From: a bacterium
GTDB lineage: Bacteria; Chloroflexota; Dormibacteria; Aeolococcales; Bog-877
DNA length: 64,000 nt
Direction: 5' to 3'
Assembly (NCBI GenBank): GCA_021827985.1
Contig: JAKATL010000004.1
Coordinates: 1-64,000, forward strand
Shown here: one piece after another, positions 16,909 to 24,945 of the stretch
Layout of the letters: every line of letters starts with the position of its first letter
How positions within the stretch are numbered: position 1 is the first letter of the stretch
Made by a program: the position numbers and the translations under genes
Notes under the pieces: model-generated
What the model was told of the DNA's origin: nothing
Databases searched by the model: none
The model's input: only the letters and a program-made list of their open reading frames with translations

Positions 16909-18099
16909 GTGCGGGAGGCGGTGATCGTGGAGGCCGTCCGCACCCCCATCGGCCGCGGGCGTCCGGGCGGCCTTCTCTCAAGGGTGCATCCGGTGGACCT
17001 CCTCGCCGGCACGATCTCGGCTCTTGTGGAGCGCACCGGGGTGCCCTGCGAGCTGATCGACGACGTGATCGCCGGGTGCGTCGACCAGGTGGGCGAGCAG
17101 GCCCTCAACATCGCCCGCTGGGCCACCCTGGCGGCCGGCCTCCCGGAGACAGTGCCCGCCACCACCATCGACCGCCAGTGTGGCTCCTCCCAGCAGGCGG
17201 TTCATTTTGCCGCCCAGGGGATCATGGCCGGCTCCTACGACGCCGTCATCGCCTGCGGCGTGGAGAGCATGAGCCGGGTCCCATTGGGCTCCAACGTCCC
17301 TGAAGGCGTCGATCCTCTGGGCCGCGGGATGGCCCTCCGCTACCCGCAGGGGATGGTGCATCAGGGAATCAGCGCCGAGCTCATCGCCGCCCAGTGGGGG
17401 CTGTCCCGCGCCGAGCTCGACGATCTCTCCGCGGTGAGCCATCAGAGGGCGGCCAGCGCGCACCGGGAGGGGGCCTTCGCCGCCGAGTTGCTGCCCTGCC
17501 CCGAAGGCACGGTCTCGCCCGGTGCCACGGTGGCCGACGAGGGAATCCGCCCCGAGACGACTCCGGAGATCCTGGCCGGCCTCTCCCCGGCGTTCGCCGG
17601 CCCCGGGCTGGCCGCCAGGTTTCCCCAGATCGACTGGAAGGTCACCGCCGGCAACTCCAGCCAGATAAGCGATGGGGCGGCCGCCCTCCTGCTCATGAGT
17701 GGCGAGCGGGCGCGGGACCTGGGCCTTAGACCCCTGGCCCGGGTGCACGCCATGGCCGTGGCCGCCGCGGACCCGATCCTCATGCTGACCGCGGTCATAC
17801 CCGTCACCCGCAAGGTTCTGAGGTCAGCCAGCCTATCCCTGGCCGACATCGATCTGTTCGAGATCAACGAGGCATTCGCCAGCGTGGTGCTGGCGTGGCA
17901 GCGGGATACCGGGGCCGACCTGGAGCGGGTGAACGTGAACGGTGGAGCCATCGCCCTCGGCCACCCTGTGGGCGCCAGCGGAGCGCGGCTGATGACCACC
18001 CTGGTCCACTGCATGGTCCGGCGCGGGTCGCGGTGGGGGTTGCAGGCAATGTGTGAGGGAGGGGGCATGGCCAATGCCACCATCCTGGAGTTGCTGTAG
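16909..18099 (+). CDS. acetyl-CoA C-acyltransferase (thiolase)
   Basis: Thiolase that either condenses two acetyl-CoA or cleaves 3-oxoacyl-CoA. At 396 residues it is of standard length. The nucleophile cysteine is C91 in IDRQCGSSQQA, the histidine is in GGAIALGHPVGASGAR, and the second acid/base cysteine is C382 in MCEGGGMANA. NEAFASVVLAW is also canonical. GTG 16909 is chosen because GGAGGG precedes it and the family start REAVIVEAVRTPIGRG follows; an upstream GTG (16870) adds 13 unrelated residues. A TATCCT hexamer at 16863-16868 could be its -10. It is a single-gene unit, and degradative versus biosynthetic use cannot be decided from context. Confidence 0.9.
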   Translation: MREAVIVEAVRTPIGRGRPGGLLSRVHPVDLLAGTISALVERTGVPCELIDDVIAGCVDQVGEQALNIARWATLAAGLPETVPATTIDRQCGSSQQAVHFAAQGIMAGSYDAVIACGVESMSRVPLGSNVPEGVDPLGRGMALRYPQGMVHQGISAELIAAQWGLSRAELDDLSAVSHQRAASAHREGAFAAELLPCPEGTVSPGATVADEGIRPETTPEILAGLSPAFAGPGLAARFPQIDWKVTAGNSSQISDGAAALLLMSGERARDLGLRPLARVHAMAVAAADPILMLTAVIPVTRKVLRSASLSLADIDLFEINEAFASVVLAWQRDTGADLERVNVNGGAIALGHPVGASGARLMTTLVHCMVRRGSRWGLQAMCEGGGMANATILELL

Positions 18100-18537
18100 G
18101 GCGCTCCCGCCAAGGCGGTGCCAGCGCCGTGGGTGCGACCTTTCGCCGCGGAGCTGTGGCGATGGCGAGCCCTGAGTAGCGGGCCCGGCGCCTCACCGGC
18201 TCTCGGGCTGGTGCACGGCAGCTCGGCGCGGCCGGAGCCAATTGTCCAGGGGGCGACGTCGACAACGCCCCCACTTGGGCGTGCCCCTCGCGGTGCCCTT
18301 CGGCGTGGACCAACGCTCCGCACCGGCTGGCTCAGTTCAGTTGCGGATCCGATCGAATCGGTTCTGGCGAGGCGGGCCGCGCGAGCCCTTCGGAAATGCT
18401 CTCCGCGATGCTTGGGGCAGGGCCGCCCCCCAGCCGGTCAGCCCCGAGCGCACGCCTGCATCATCACTACTCGGGGCCGTGCTCCTGCCCGACCTGGAAT
18501 TGAGACAGCCCCCGGAGTGACCGGCTTCCGTCATCCT
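18100..18537. other. 438-base region without a recognisable gene
   Basis: Between the thiolase stop and otsA. Reading frames are open on both strands but show no homology, no start signal and high arginine/proline composition expected from GC bias. A TTGAGA hexamer sits at 18499 and CATCCT directly before the otsA ATG, at non-standard spacing. No convincing terminator or RNA motif is seen. Confidence 0.4.
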
Positions 18538-20037
18538 ATGCCGATGCCCGGGATCCAGTCGTACCTGCGACGGATGCTCGCCGGCTGGCAGCCCATCGTG
18601 GTCGCCAACCGGCCCCCGATCGATGTCCACCCCGAGCGCTCCGGTCCCTCGCGGATCACCCGCGGAGGCGGGGGGCTGGTGACCGCCATGTCCGCCCTGG
18701 CCCAGGCCAGCGAGTCGGTGTGGGTGGCCTGCGCCCGCGGGCCATCCGACCTGGAGCTGGTGTCCAGCGCGGACGGGGTGGCCGAGGTCACTTCGGAGAC
18801 CGGGGACTTCTTCCGGGTGGCCTTCGTCACCCCCGACCGCGAGGCCTACGACCTCTACTACAACCAGATCAGCAATCCGCTGCTCTGGTTCGTCCAGCAC
18901 TACCTCTGGGATCTGGGCCGGGAGCCCATCCTGGACAGCCGGACCTGGCGCGCCTGGCGGGACGGGTATGTCGAGGTGAACCGCCTGTTCGCCGACCGGG
19001 TGGTGGAGGTCGCGGGCAGCAGCCGCGCCCGGCCACTGGTGATGACCCAGGACTACCACCTCTATCTGGCACCGGCGATGGTGCGTGAGCGGCTGCCCGA
19101 GGCCCGCCTCCAGCACTTCATCCATGTGCCCTGGCCCACCCCGCAGTACTGGAAGGTGATCCCCCGGGGGATGCGGGACGGGATCCTGACCGGGCTTTTG
19201 GGCAACGACGTGGTGGGCCTCCAGACCAGCCTCGACGTGCGCAACTTCCTCATGACCTGTGAGGAGAATCTGGGCCTGGGAGTGGACCACCGCCAGCGCA
19301 TCGTGTTCTACGAGGGGCGCTCGGTCTGGGTCCGCGCCTATCCCATCTCCATCGACATCAGCGCCATGGAGCAGCTGGTGGCCAGCGAGGGGGTGGCGGA
19401 GCAGGAGCGCCTGATCGACTCCTGGCGGCCGGAGCTGCTCATCCTGCGGGTGGACCGCACCGACCTCAGCAAGAACATCGTGCGCGGCTTCCTGGCCTAC
19501 GAGCGCCTCCTGGAGACCCATCCCGAGCTGCGCTCCCGAGTGGTCTTCTGGGCGTTCTTGCAACGCAGCCGTCAGGACCTGGACGCCTACCGCGCCTACT
19601 TGGGGGCGGTGGTTTCCGCGGCGGCCCGGGTCAACCGGCGCTTCCAGACCGCGGACTGGCTGCCCATCCGCCTCGAGGTGGAGGAGAACATCCACAAGGC
19701 GGTGGCCGCCTACAAGAGCTACGACGCCCTGCTGGTCAACCCCATCTACGACGGGATGAACCTGGTGGCCAAGGAGGGGGTGCTCTGCAATGGGCGTGAC
19801 GGCGTCCTGGTGCTGAGCGAGAACGCCGGCAGCTTCGAGGAGCTGGGGGCGAACTCCCTGGGCATCAACCCTTTCGACATCGACCAGACCGCCGAGGCGC
19901 TGCACACGGCCCTCACCATGCCCCGTCGGTACCGCGCCAGCCGGGCCCGCCAGCTGCGCCAGGAGGTGCGGCGCAACGACATCACCCGCTGGATCAGCAA
20001 CCAGCTGCAGGACCTCAACGACCTGCTGGCCCAGTAG
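18538..20037 (+). CDS. otsA: alpha,alpha-trehalose-phosphate synthase (GT20)
   Basis: Retaining glycosyltransferase family 20 enzyme that makes trehalose-6-phosphate from UDP- or ADP-glucose and glucose-6-phosphate, for osmotic and desiccation protection. Motifs are PIVVANRPPI, TRGGGGLVTAM, the acceptor-site DYHLYLAP, HFIHVPWPTPQYWKVIP, NDVVGLQTSLDVRNFL, YPISIDI and the nucleotide-sugar-binding NPIYDGMNLVAKEGVL. The phosphatase otsB follows on the opposite strand, with the two 3' ends overlapping by 23 bases. A glucosylglycerol-phosphate synthase role is a less likely alternative within GT20. ATG 18538 begins just before homology; the long open upstream frame lacks coding signals and family motifs. 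Confidence 0.88.
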   Translation: MPMPGIQSYLRRMLAGWQPIVVANRPPIDVHPERSGPSRITRGGGGLVTAMSALAQASESVWVACARGPSDLELVSSADGVAEVTSETGDFFRVAFVTPDREAYDLYYNQISNPLLWFVQHYLWDLGREPILDSRTWRAWRDGYVEVNRLFADRVVEVAGSSRARPLVMTQDYHLYLAPAMVRERLPEARLQHFIHVPWPTPQYWKVIPRGMRDGILTGLLGNDVVGLQTSLDVRNFLMTCEENLGLGVDHRQRIVFYEGRSVWVRAYPISIDISAMEQLVASEGVAEQERLIDSWRPELLILRVDRTDLSKNIVRGFLAYERLLETHPELRSRVVFWAFLQRSRQDLDAYRAYLGAVVSAAARVNRRFQTADWLPIRLEVEENIHKAVAAYKSYDALLVNPIYDGMNLVAKEGVLCNGRDGVLVLSENAGSFEELGANSLGINPFDIDQTAEALHTALTMPRRYRASRARQLRQEVRRNDITRWISNQLQDLNDLLAQ

Positions 20038-20854
20038 CCCGATCCAGTCCCATGGCGACCTCCGCCAGGAGCGTGGCCCACTCGTTCGGACCCTCCAGGA
20101 GGAGGTCCGCCTCAGCCACGAGCTCGGGGTTCACCTCCGAGCTCACCACCCCCACTGCGGCGGCCAGCTCCAGCTGGCCGCGCTCCGAATGCAGCTCCCG
20201 CATCGCCGGGAGGTCCCCCAGGTCGTCTCCGGCATAGACGCAGCCGCGCGGCCCGAGACGGTCCAAGAGCAGGCGGAGCGCCGTCCCCTTGTTGCCGCTC
20301 CGGAACGGTCGGGCCTCCACCACCTGGCGTCCCCGGACCACCTGAAGCTGGTGGCTCCGGCAGAGCTCCTCGACCTGGCGGCGGATCAGCGGGCCGACCC
20401 GGCGAGACTCCGGGGAGTTGCGGTAGTGGACCGCCACTCCCAGCGCCTTGACCTCCACCCGGACCCCGGGCATCCCGGCGGTGTAGGCGGAGAGCTCCTG
20501 GGCCAGCTGTAGGAGCTCTGGGCGGGGGCGCGGGGGAGCCGGAGGTGGCTCGCCGGAGCTCAGCTGGAGCCATGGCTCCTGGCCGTAGCTGCCCAGCAGG
20601 AGCGCCCCGGTGATCCGGCAGCGCGAGGCGAGATTGGCCAGGTCGCGGGCGCTGATGACCGCCACGGGGGTGTGGGAGGCCAGTTTCTCCAGCGCCACGC
20701 GGGCCTCCGGGAGAGGGGCCGCGCGGTCCGGGTCCCGGACCACCGGAGCCAGGGTGCCGTCGAAGTCGGTGGCCACAAGCAGGCTGCCACGTTTTGCCAG
20801 TCTGATCAGGGGGGCGGCCAGCGCCGCAATCCCCGGGGGCGCTGCCGGTGCCAC
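20015..20854 (-). CDS. otsB: trehalose-6-phosphate phosphatase
   Basis: HAD-superfamily phosphatase that dephosphorylates trehalose-6-phosphate to trehalose. The catalytic aspartates are in VATDFDGTLAPVV (motif I), followed by AVISARDLANL (motif II), RSGNKGTALRLLL (lysine motif) and YAGDDLGDLPAM (motif IV). Its 279 residues are normal for bacterial OtsB. It starts at GTG 20854, just after a GATCATAGATGG stretch on the complementary strand. It converges with otsA and the stop codons overlap (20015-20037), so the antisense 3' ends could influence each other. Together the two genes form the complete OtsAB trehalose route. Confidence 0.9.
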   Translation of the reverse strand: MAPAAPPGIAALAAPLIRLAKRGSLLVATDFDGTLAPVVRDPDRAAPLPEARVALEKLASHTPVAVISARDLANLASRCRITGALLLGSYGQEPWLQLSSGEPPPAPPRPRPELLQLAQELSAYTAGMPGVRVEVKALGVAVHYRNSPESRRVGPLIRRQVEELCRSHQLQVVRGRQVVEARPFRSGNKGTALRLLLDRLGPRGCVYAGDDLGDLPAMRELHSERGQLELAAAVGVVSSEVNPELVAEADLLLEGPNEWATLLAEVAMGLDRATGPAGR

Positions 20855-20917
20855 TTTCCGATCATAGATGGGGCGGGCCCCGATGCCGGGAGCGGTGTCA
20901 TCCGCTAACCTGCAGAG

Positions 20918-21310
20918 GTGGCATCTTCACCTTCTGCTGAGGAGAGCGTCTCCGACCTGGTCGAGTCGCTCACCCGGGATCTGCGCCAGCTGGTGACGGA
21001 CGAGTTGCAGCTGGCCAAGTCCGAGGCCAAGGACACCCTGAGGCGCGGTCTCCGCGCGCTGATCGGGCTCGCGCTGGCCATCCTGGGACTCAGCCTCATG
21101 GTGCCCTTCGCCCTGGTCACGCTGGTGGAGTGGATCCCCAACCACACACTGGTGGCCGGGCTGATCGCTGCGGTCGGGCTGCTGATGGTGGGAGCGGGAG
21201 GGGCAGTGGTCTTCGCCAACCGCCGACTCATACCGCTGGTGCTGACTCGCAAGACGGTGCAGGAGGACCTCAAGTGGGCGCGGCTACAGACCAGGCGCAC
21301 GCACAGGTAG
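20918..21310 (+). CDS. holin-superfamily III / actinobacterial holin-like membrane protein
   Basis: A 130-residue protein with an amphipathic N-terminal helix (SVSDLVESLTRDLRQLVTDELQ, ending in KSEAKD), the usual opening of the phage_holin_3_6 family. Two membrane segments (ALIGLALAILGLSLMVPFALV and LVAGLIAAVGLLMVGAGGAVVF) and a basic tail follow. These chromosomal proteins are widespread in high-GC bacteria and are not evidence of a prophage. No endolysin or other phage gene is present. GTG 20918 is the start. The next gene overlaps by 37 bases and encodes a DUF3618-like protein, the standard companion. Function is unknown; a membrane scaffold or stress role is inferred. Confidence 0.7.
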   Translation: MASSPSAEESVSDLVESLTRDLRQLVTDELQLAKSEAKDTLRRGLRALIGLALAILGLSLMVPFALVTLVEWIPNHTLVAGLIAAVGLLMVGAGGAVVFANRRLIPLVLTRKTVQEDLKWARLQTRRTHR

Positions 21311-21723
21311 TCGCCACCCGCCAGCGGCTGGAGGGCACCCTGGACCGACTGGAGGTGCGGCTTCGCCGCGATCTTGACCCCCGCTACCGCCTCCGCCGGG
21401 ATGGGCCGCGGATCGCGGCGGCCGGGGTGGCGCTGCTGGTGGTGGGGGTGGCGGTGTGGGCGCGCCGACGGCGGCACCACTCGGCGGAGCCCGAGCAGGA
21501 CTGGATCGCCACCATGCCCGAGGAATGGCGCCGGCGGCTCGAGGAGCTGCTCGCCGAGGCCGCCAGCAAGGGCGGGTTGAGCTCCGCCGCCGGGTCGGAG
21601 CGGGGGCACCGGACCCAGCCGCTCTGGCAGAAGGCCGGCCTACGCCTGGGCCGGATGGCGGCGCCGGTGGTGCTGAACGCCGCCGCCGAGCGGCTGGTGG
21701 GCCGGCACGACGACGACAGCTGA
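21274..21723 (+). CDS. DUF3618-like membrane-anchored protein
   Basis: A 149-residue product with an N-terminal coiled segment (AHAQVVATRQRLEGTLDRLE), a basic stretch, one transmembrane helix (IAAAGVALLVVGVAVWA) and a charged cytosolic tail of about 80 residues. The R-x-R-L-E-x-T-x-D-x-L pattern is the DUF3618 signature. GTG 21274 is fixed by a perfect AGGAGG at 21261-21266, seven bases upstream and inside the holin-like gene. The 37-base overlap means coupled expression. Such pairs occur across actinobacteria-like genomes; their molecular job is not known. Confidence 0.6.
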   Translation: MGAATDQAHAQVVATRQRLEGTLDRLEVRLRRDLDPRYRLRRDGPRIAAAGVALLVVGVAVWARRRRHHSAEPEQDWIATMPEEWRRRLEELLAEAASKGGLSSAAGSERGHRTQPLWQKAGLRLGRMAAPVVLNAAAERLVGRHDDDS

Positions 21724-21784
21724 CAGCTCCTGGACTGACGGCCCCACATCGGCGATCACCACCACCGGCCCGGGGTCCCCTCGG

Positions 21785-22417
21785 GTGCGGGAGCTGCGCG
21801 ACGGCGACGTCCCCCAGGTGGGTGCCATGCTGGCGCGGGCCTTCGCCACCGACCCCACCACGGAGTGGCTGTTTCCCGCAACGCGCGGCCGGGAGCGGCG
21901 GCTGGAGCGCTGGTACCGCCTCAACGTGATGGCGCTGCAGGACGCGGGGGAGGGATGGGTCACCGACGACCTCTCCGCAGCGGCGCTGTGGTTGCCCATG
22001 GGGGTTCCCCGGCGGGGAGCCAGGCCCCACCTCTGGCGCCAGCTCGGCCTCAACCTGAGGATCGGGGTCGCTCTGCGCACCCGGCTCGTCGCGGCGCTCT
22101 CGGTCAACCTGGATGTCCACCGCCGCCACCCGCGGGAGCCCACCTGGTACCTAGCGGCGCTGGGGACCGAGCCGGATCTCCAGGGTCGGGGGCTGGGCAC
22201 CGCGGTGCTCCAGCCGGTCCTCCGGCGCTGCGACGCGGAGCGCCTTCCCGCCACCCTGGACACCGTCACCGCGGAGGACGTCGCCTTCTACCAGCGCCGC
22301 GGCTTTGAGGTCGTGGACGAGGTGCAGAGGTCCGGAGCGCCACACTTCCGGATCATGCGCCGCCCTCCGGGCAACCTCGAGGGAGCTCCACCTGAGGGTC
22401 GGCCCGGCTCCGTCTGA
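21785..22417 (+). CDS. GNAT-family N-acetyltransferase
   Basis: A 210-residue acyl-CoA transferase. The order is RELRDGDVPQVGAMLARAF with TDPTTEWLFP at the N-terminus, AAALWLPMG in the centre, the acetyl-CoA pyrophosphate loop LQGRGLGTAVL (R-x-x-G-x-G) near residue 140, then VTAEDVAFYQRRGFEVVDE, the typical GNAT ending. Substrate is not predictable. A heavily decayed paralogue of this gene lies at about 28.6-29.1 kb, showing that the family was duplicated locally. GTG 21785 gives the canonical N-terminus; it has no clear ribosome-binding site and lies 61 bases after the preceding gene. Confidence 0.85.
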   Translation: MRELRDGDVPQVGAMLARAFATDPTTEWLFPATRGRERRLERWYRLNVMALQDAGEGWVTDDLSAAALWLPMGVPRRGARPHLWRQLGLNLRIGVALRTRLVAALSVNLDVHRRHPREPTWYLAALGTEPDLQGRGLGTAVLQPVLRRCDAERLPATLDTVTAEDVAFYQRRGFEVVDEVQRSGAPHFRIMRRPPGNLEGAPPEGRPGSV

Positions 22418-22648
22418 TCCGGGCCAGGCTGCCAGTGGGTGGGGATGGTGACCAGCAGCCCCCGGCCGCGATCGGCAGGTTGGGTCCGCATACATCTCGA
22501 GAGACGGGCACCCGTGATCGAAGGGGCCGCGCCGAGCGCCGATGCGGTGCCTCCGGGCACCGCTTCCTCTCGTCCCAGGTCCCGAAGCGGTCGCCCCTCG
22601 GTCCAGAACGCCGTTGGCGCACCGCGCGGCCCGCCGGGCCGAGCCACC

Positions 22649-22654
22649 TAGAAT
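22649..22654 (+). promoter_or_regulatory. -10 element upstream of the intron-split gene
   Basis: TAGAAT ends six bases before GTG 22661, the codon that directly precedes the group II intron. The spacing equals that of pntAA and nearly that of the PadR gene, so transcription probably begins at the GTG. A CGGCCC/GGGCCG hairpin (22627-22641) lies just upstream; no -35 is clear. Confidence 0.5.
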
Positions 22655-22663
22655 CTTGCCGTG

Positions 22664-23411
22664 GTGCGTCCTGAAAGCTTGACCACACCAACGGGTGGAA
22701 GTCCCGTCCGGGTAGGGCCTGGAGCGCCCGGTAGCAGGCCCCAGCTTGGCGGTGAGAACCGCTGGGCCGAGCGGGGTGTCAAGAGCCTCATTGGAGGGAG
22801 CAAGAGCGCGGGCCGCAGCATTACGCGAAACCTGCAGCCTCGTCAGATGTACAACGGGGGAGCCGAGCCGCTCATGTCACGGCGAAGGCCATGTCCGGCC
22901 GACCCGGTTCCAGGGGTCACGTCCGCCGGGTCCCTCCGGGGTAGGGGGAGCGGCACACGCTCAAGGTTGGTTCCGGGACAGGAGAGATCCGTCTCGGCAC
23001 CGGCATGGATGGCTGCAGGCGGCCAACTTGCAGTGCCCGGTAGCAGCGACACCTATAAGCAGCGATGCGAAGTAGCGGAGCGCCGAGCGGAAGTCGGAGG
23101 AGGCCATACCGTAGCGTTGAGGGCGAGGACAACACAACCTCGCCGGAGCGAAGGGCCTCCAGCCGGGTGTGCGTTTGGGATCGGCATGGCTGCGGGCTTG
23201 CCCTTCGGGGCCCTCCACCCGCTCCCTTCGGGGAACCGGCCAGATCGACCGCCGAACGCCGGGGACAGCGTCCAACGCCGGTGGCGCGGCGGAATGAGGC
23301 TGACCGACTGCCCGGGGGCGAGCCGTGTGCGGGAGAATCGCATGCACGATTCTGCAGGGGGCCGCTGGAGACGGGCTCATGGCTGAGCACCGCGCCAGCG
23401 GCCTACCTCAC
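22664..23411 (+). mobile_element. ORF-less group II intron
   Basis: Retroelement-type self-splicing intron of about 748 bases. The 5' end is GTGCGTCC (consensus GUGYG). Domain I has the characteristic GGGTAGGGCCTGGAGC and GGTAGCAGGCC segments. A domain III-like stretch GGCCATACCGTAGCGTTGAG lies at 23104-23123. Domain V is at 23320-23352 and domain VI has a perfect 9-bp stem (GGCCGCTGG/CCAGCGGCC) followed by CTACCTCAC, where the A of CTA is the branch-point candidate and AC the 3' end. EBS1 at 22878-22885 (CACGGCGA) pairs over eight positions (one wobble) with the last eight bases of the 5' exon (TTGCCGTG). Between domains III and V only about 150 bases exist and no reverse transcriptase is encoded, so mobility would need a maturase in trans. 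Subclass is not assigned with confidence. Confidence 0.85.
23320..23352 (+). ncRNA. group II intron domain V (catalytic hairpin)
   Basis: The hairpin begins GAGC with the AGC catalytic triad at 23321-23323. The stem CGTGTGCG pairs with CGC and GCACG around the expected two-base AT bulge (23342-23343), and a GAGA loop caps it. The lower helix GAGC/ATTC contains one mismatch, the triad C opposite A49 of the complement (23349) instead of G. This may weaken splicing or reflect early decay. Confidence 0.8.
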
Positions 23412-24098
23412 ACCCCCTCGCCCGGGCCGCCCTCGCATCGCGCGGACGCAACCGTCAGCCCGCCAGCAAGATGGTGGCGGATGCGGTCGGTCCCTGAGCT
23501 GGAGACGGTGGCGACCGTCCTCTTGACCGCGGCTACGGTGCTGACTGCCTGGAGCGCCTTTCAGAGCACCAAGTGGAGCGGCATCCAGGCGATTCGCTTC
23601 AGTCAGGCGTCCGCCAGCCGGACCGAGTCGGTACGCGCCTCGACCGCGGCGGGCCAGCAGTCCCTGTCCGACATTTCCATGTTCACAGCCTGGCTGACTG
23701 CGACCGACCAGGGACAGACCCGGCTCGCGGGCCTGCTGGCGGACCGCTTCCGGGGTGAGTTCGGGGTGGCTTTCCAGGCCTGGGAGAAGCTTTCGCCGCT
23801 CACCAACACCAGGGCTCCGGCCACCCCATTTGTCATGCCCCGATACCAGCTAGCAGCGGGTAGGAAGGCAACTGAGCTGGAGGCCTTGGCCCTCACCCGC
23901 TTCGACCAGGCGACCGCCGCCAACCAGCAGGCGGACGACTACGTGATGATGACGGTGATCTTCGCCATGGCGCTGTTTTTCGGGGCCGTCAGCACCCGCT
24001 TCAACGCGGGTCGGCTGCGGGCAGCTCTCCTCATCTGTGGGGTTCTGACTTTCCTGGCCGCTTCAGCCGTAACCATCACCTTCCCCGTCCGGCTCTGA
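23412..24098 (+). CDS. three-TM membrane protein; 3' exon of a gene split by the group II intron
   Basis: The protein has an N-terminal membrane helix (LETVATVLLTAATVLTAWSAF) followed by QSTKWSG, a 120-residue extracytoplasmic or cytosolic domain rich in Ala, Gln and Thr, and two C-terminal helices (YVMMTVIFAMALFFGAVS; AALLICGVLTFLAASAVTI). It resembles uncharacterised actinobacterial membrane proteins; function is unknown. If the intron at 22664-23411 is removed, GTG 22661 joins ACC 23412 in frame and gives a 229-residue product with a leaderless -10 six bases ahead. Without splicing, translation could begin only at ATG 23379 inside intron domain VI, or ATG 23481, neither with a good ribosome-binding site. 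Confidence 0.7.
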   Translation, partial: TPSPGPPSHRADATVSPPARWWRMRSVPELETVATVLLTAATVLTAWSAFQSTKWSGIQAIRFSQASASRTESVRASTAAGQQSLSDISMFTAWLTATDQGQTRLAGLLADRFRGEFGVAFQAWEKLSPLTNTRAPATPFVMPRYQLAAGRKATELEALALTRFDQATAANQQADDYVMMTVIFAMALFFGAVSTRFNAGRLRAALLICGVLTFLAASAVTITFPVRL

Positions 24099-24245
24099 AG
24101 TCGTAGGCCGGCGCCCTCCAGAGAACCCTGGTCCCCCAATTGGGCGGGCGAGGGTCCGGCCATCCCGGCGGAGACGCATTGTCGCCCGCCTGCCCTGCCG
24201 CCCGGGCCGGTGGCCGGAGGTGACCCGAGATGGATAGCACACCCG

Positions 24246-24251
24246 TATACT
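24246..24251 (+). promoter_or_regulatory. -10 element of the Pr6Pr gene
   Basis: TATACT is an almost perfect -10 hexamer, 37 bases before GTG 24289, whose own AGGAGG at 24279-24284 is well spaced. The possible -35 (TGACCC at 24221) is at 19-base spacing, so the promoter is plausible but not certain. Confidence 0.45.
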
Positions 24252-24288
24252 TCGCGGGACCGGAACCAACTCAGGCCAGGAGGCTCAT

Positions 24289-24945
24289 GTGGACCCAAGA
24301 TGGGTGCGGTCTTGGTTCGGCCTGACAGCGCTCTGTGTGCTGGTGGGGGTCGTTCTCAGCGTCCTCACCGGCATCAACAACGCAGGTGGCTACTTCCACT
24401 CGGGAGTTGCCCGCGGTCTCAACACCTTCGCCTTCTTCACCATCCAGTCGAACCTGATCGTCGGAGGGACGTCGCTGCTGCTGGCCATCCGGACCGAGCG
24501 CGACTCGCTCATATTCTCGGTGTTCCGACTGACCGGGGTGATAGCCATCCTGGTCACCGGGATCGTTTATCACGTCGCCCTGGCCCAGATCCTGGAGCTG
24601 CACAGCTGGGATCAGCTCGGCAACCAGCTGGTGCACTTTGCAGTCCCTGTGCTGGCCGTGGCGGGATGGCTGGCCTTCGGTCCCCGGGGGCGGTGCTCCG
24701 GGCGAGTTGCGCTCTGGACGGTCGCGTTTCCGGTGTTCTGGCTGGTCTTCACCCTGGTGCGGGGTGCCTTCCAGCCCTTCTATCCGTACCCCTTCGTTGA
24801 CGTGACGGCGCTGGGGTACCCGGCGGTTCTGCTCAACTGTCTGTGGGTGGCGATCCTGTTCCTCGGCCTGGCCGCTGCAGCGACCGCCCTGGACCGGTTC
24901 ATGGTCCGGTCGAGACCAGGGTCCCCCCTGCCCCAGAGCGGGTAG
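24289..24945 (+). CDS. Pr6Pr-family (FAR-17a/AIG1-like) membrane protein
   Basis: A 218-residue polytopic protein with six transmembrane helices: LTALCVLVGVVLSVLTGI, FFTIQSNLIVGGTSLLLAI, LTGVIAILVTGIVYHVAL, LVHFAVPVLAVAGWLAF, LWTVAFPVFWLVFTLV and LNCLWVAILFLGLAAAATAL. The conserved histidine after FRLTGVIAILVTGIVYH and the FTIQSN motif are characteristic of the Pr6Pr family, related to eukaryotic AIG1/FAR-17a hydrolases of fatty acid esters. GTG 24289 has a strong AGGAGG. It is monocistronic, with a gene-poor stretch after it. Biochemical activity in bacteria is not established. Confidence 0.75.
   Translation: MDPRWVRSWFGLTALCVLVGVVLSVLTGINNAGGYFHSGVARGLNTFAFFTIQSNLIVGGTSLLLAIRTERDSLIFSVFRLTGVIAILVTGIVYHVALAQILELHSWDQLGNQLVHFAVPVLAVAGWLAFGPRGRCSGRVALWTVAFPVFWLVFTLVRGAFQPFYPYPFVDVTALGYPAVLLNCLWVAILFLGLAAAATALDRFMVRSRPGSPLPQSG

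Noticed and set aside
18118..18537. N-terminal extension of OtsA to 18118
   Set aside because: The extension lacks GT20 motifs and resembles out-of-frame GC-rich sequence; ATG 18538 starts just before homology.
20918..21723. Holin-like protein as evidence of a prophage
   Set aside because: The holin-like/DUF3618-like pair is a common chromosomal couple and no other phage gene is nearby.
22627..22641. CGGCCC/GGGCCG hairpin as the target stem of a class C group II intron
   Set aside because: Class C introns insert close behind such stems; here 22 bases intervene and the EBS1/IBS1 pairing already explains the site. The subclass was left open.
22746..23386. Long ORFs on both strands inside the group II intron
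   Set aside because: They overlap ribozyme domains I-VI, lack reverse-transcriptase motifs and reflect GC-rich open frames.
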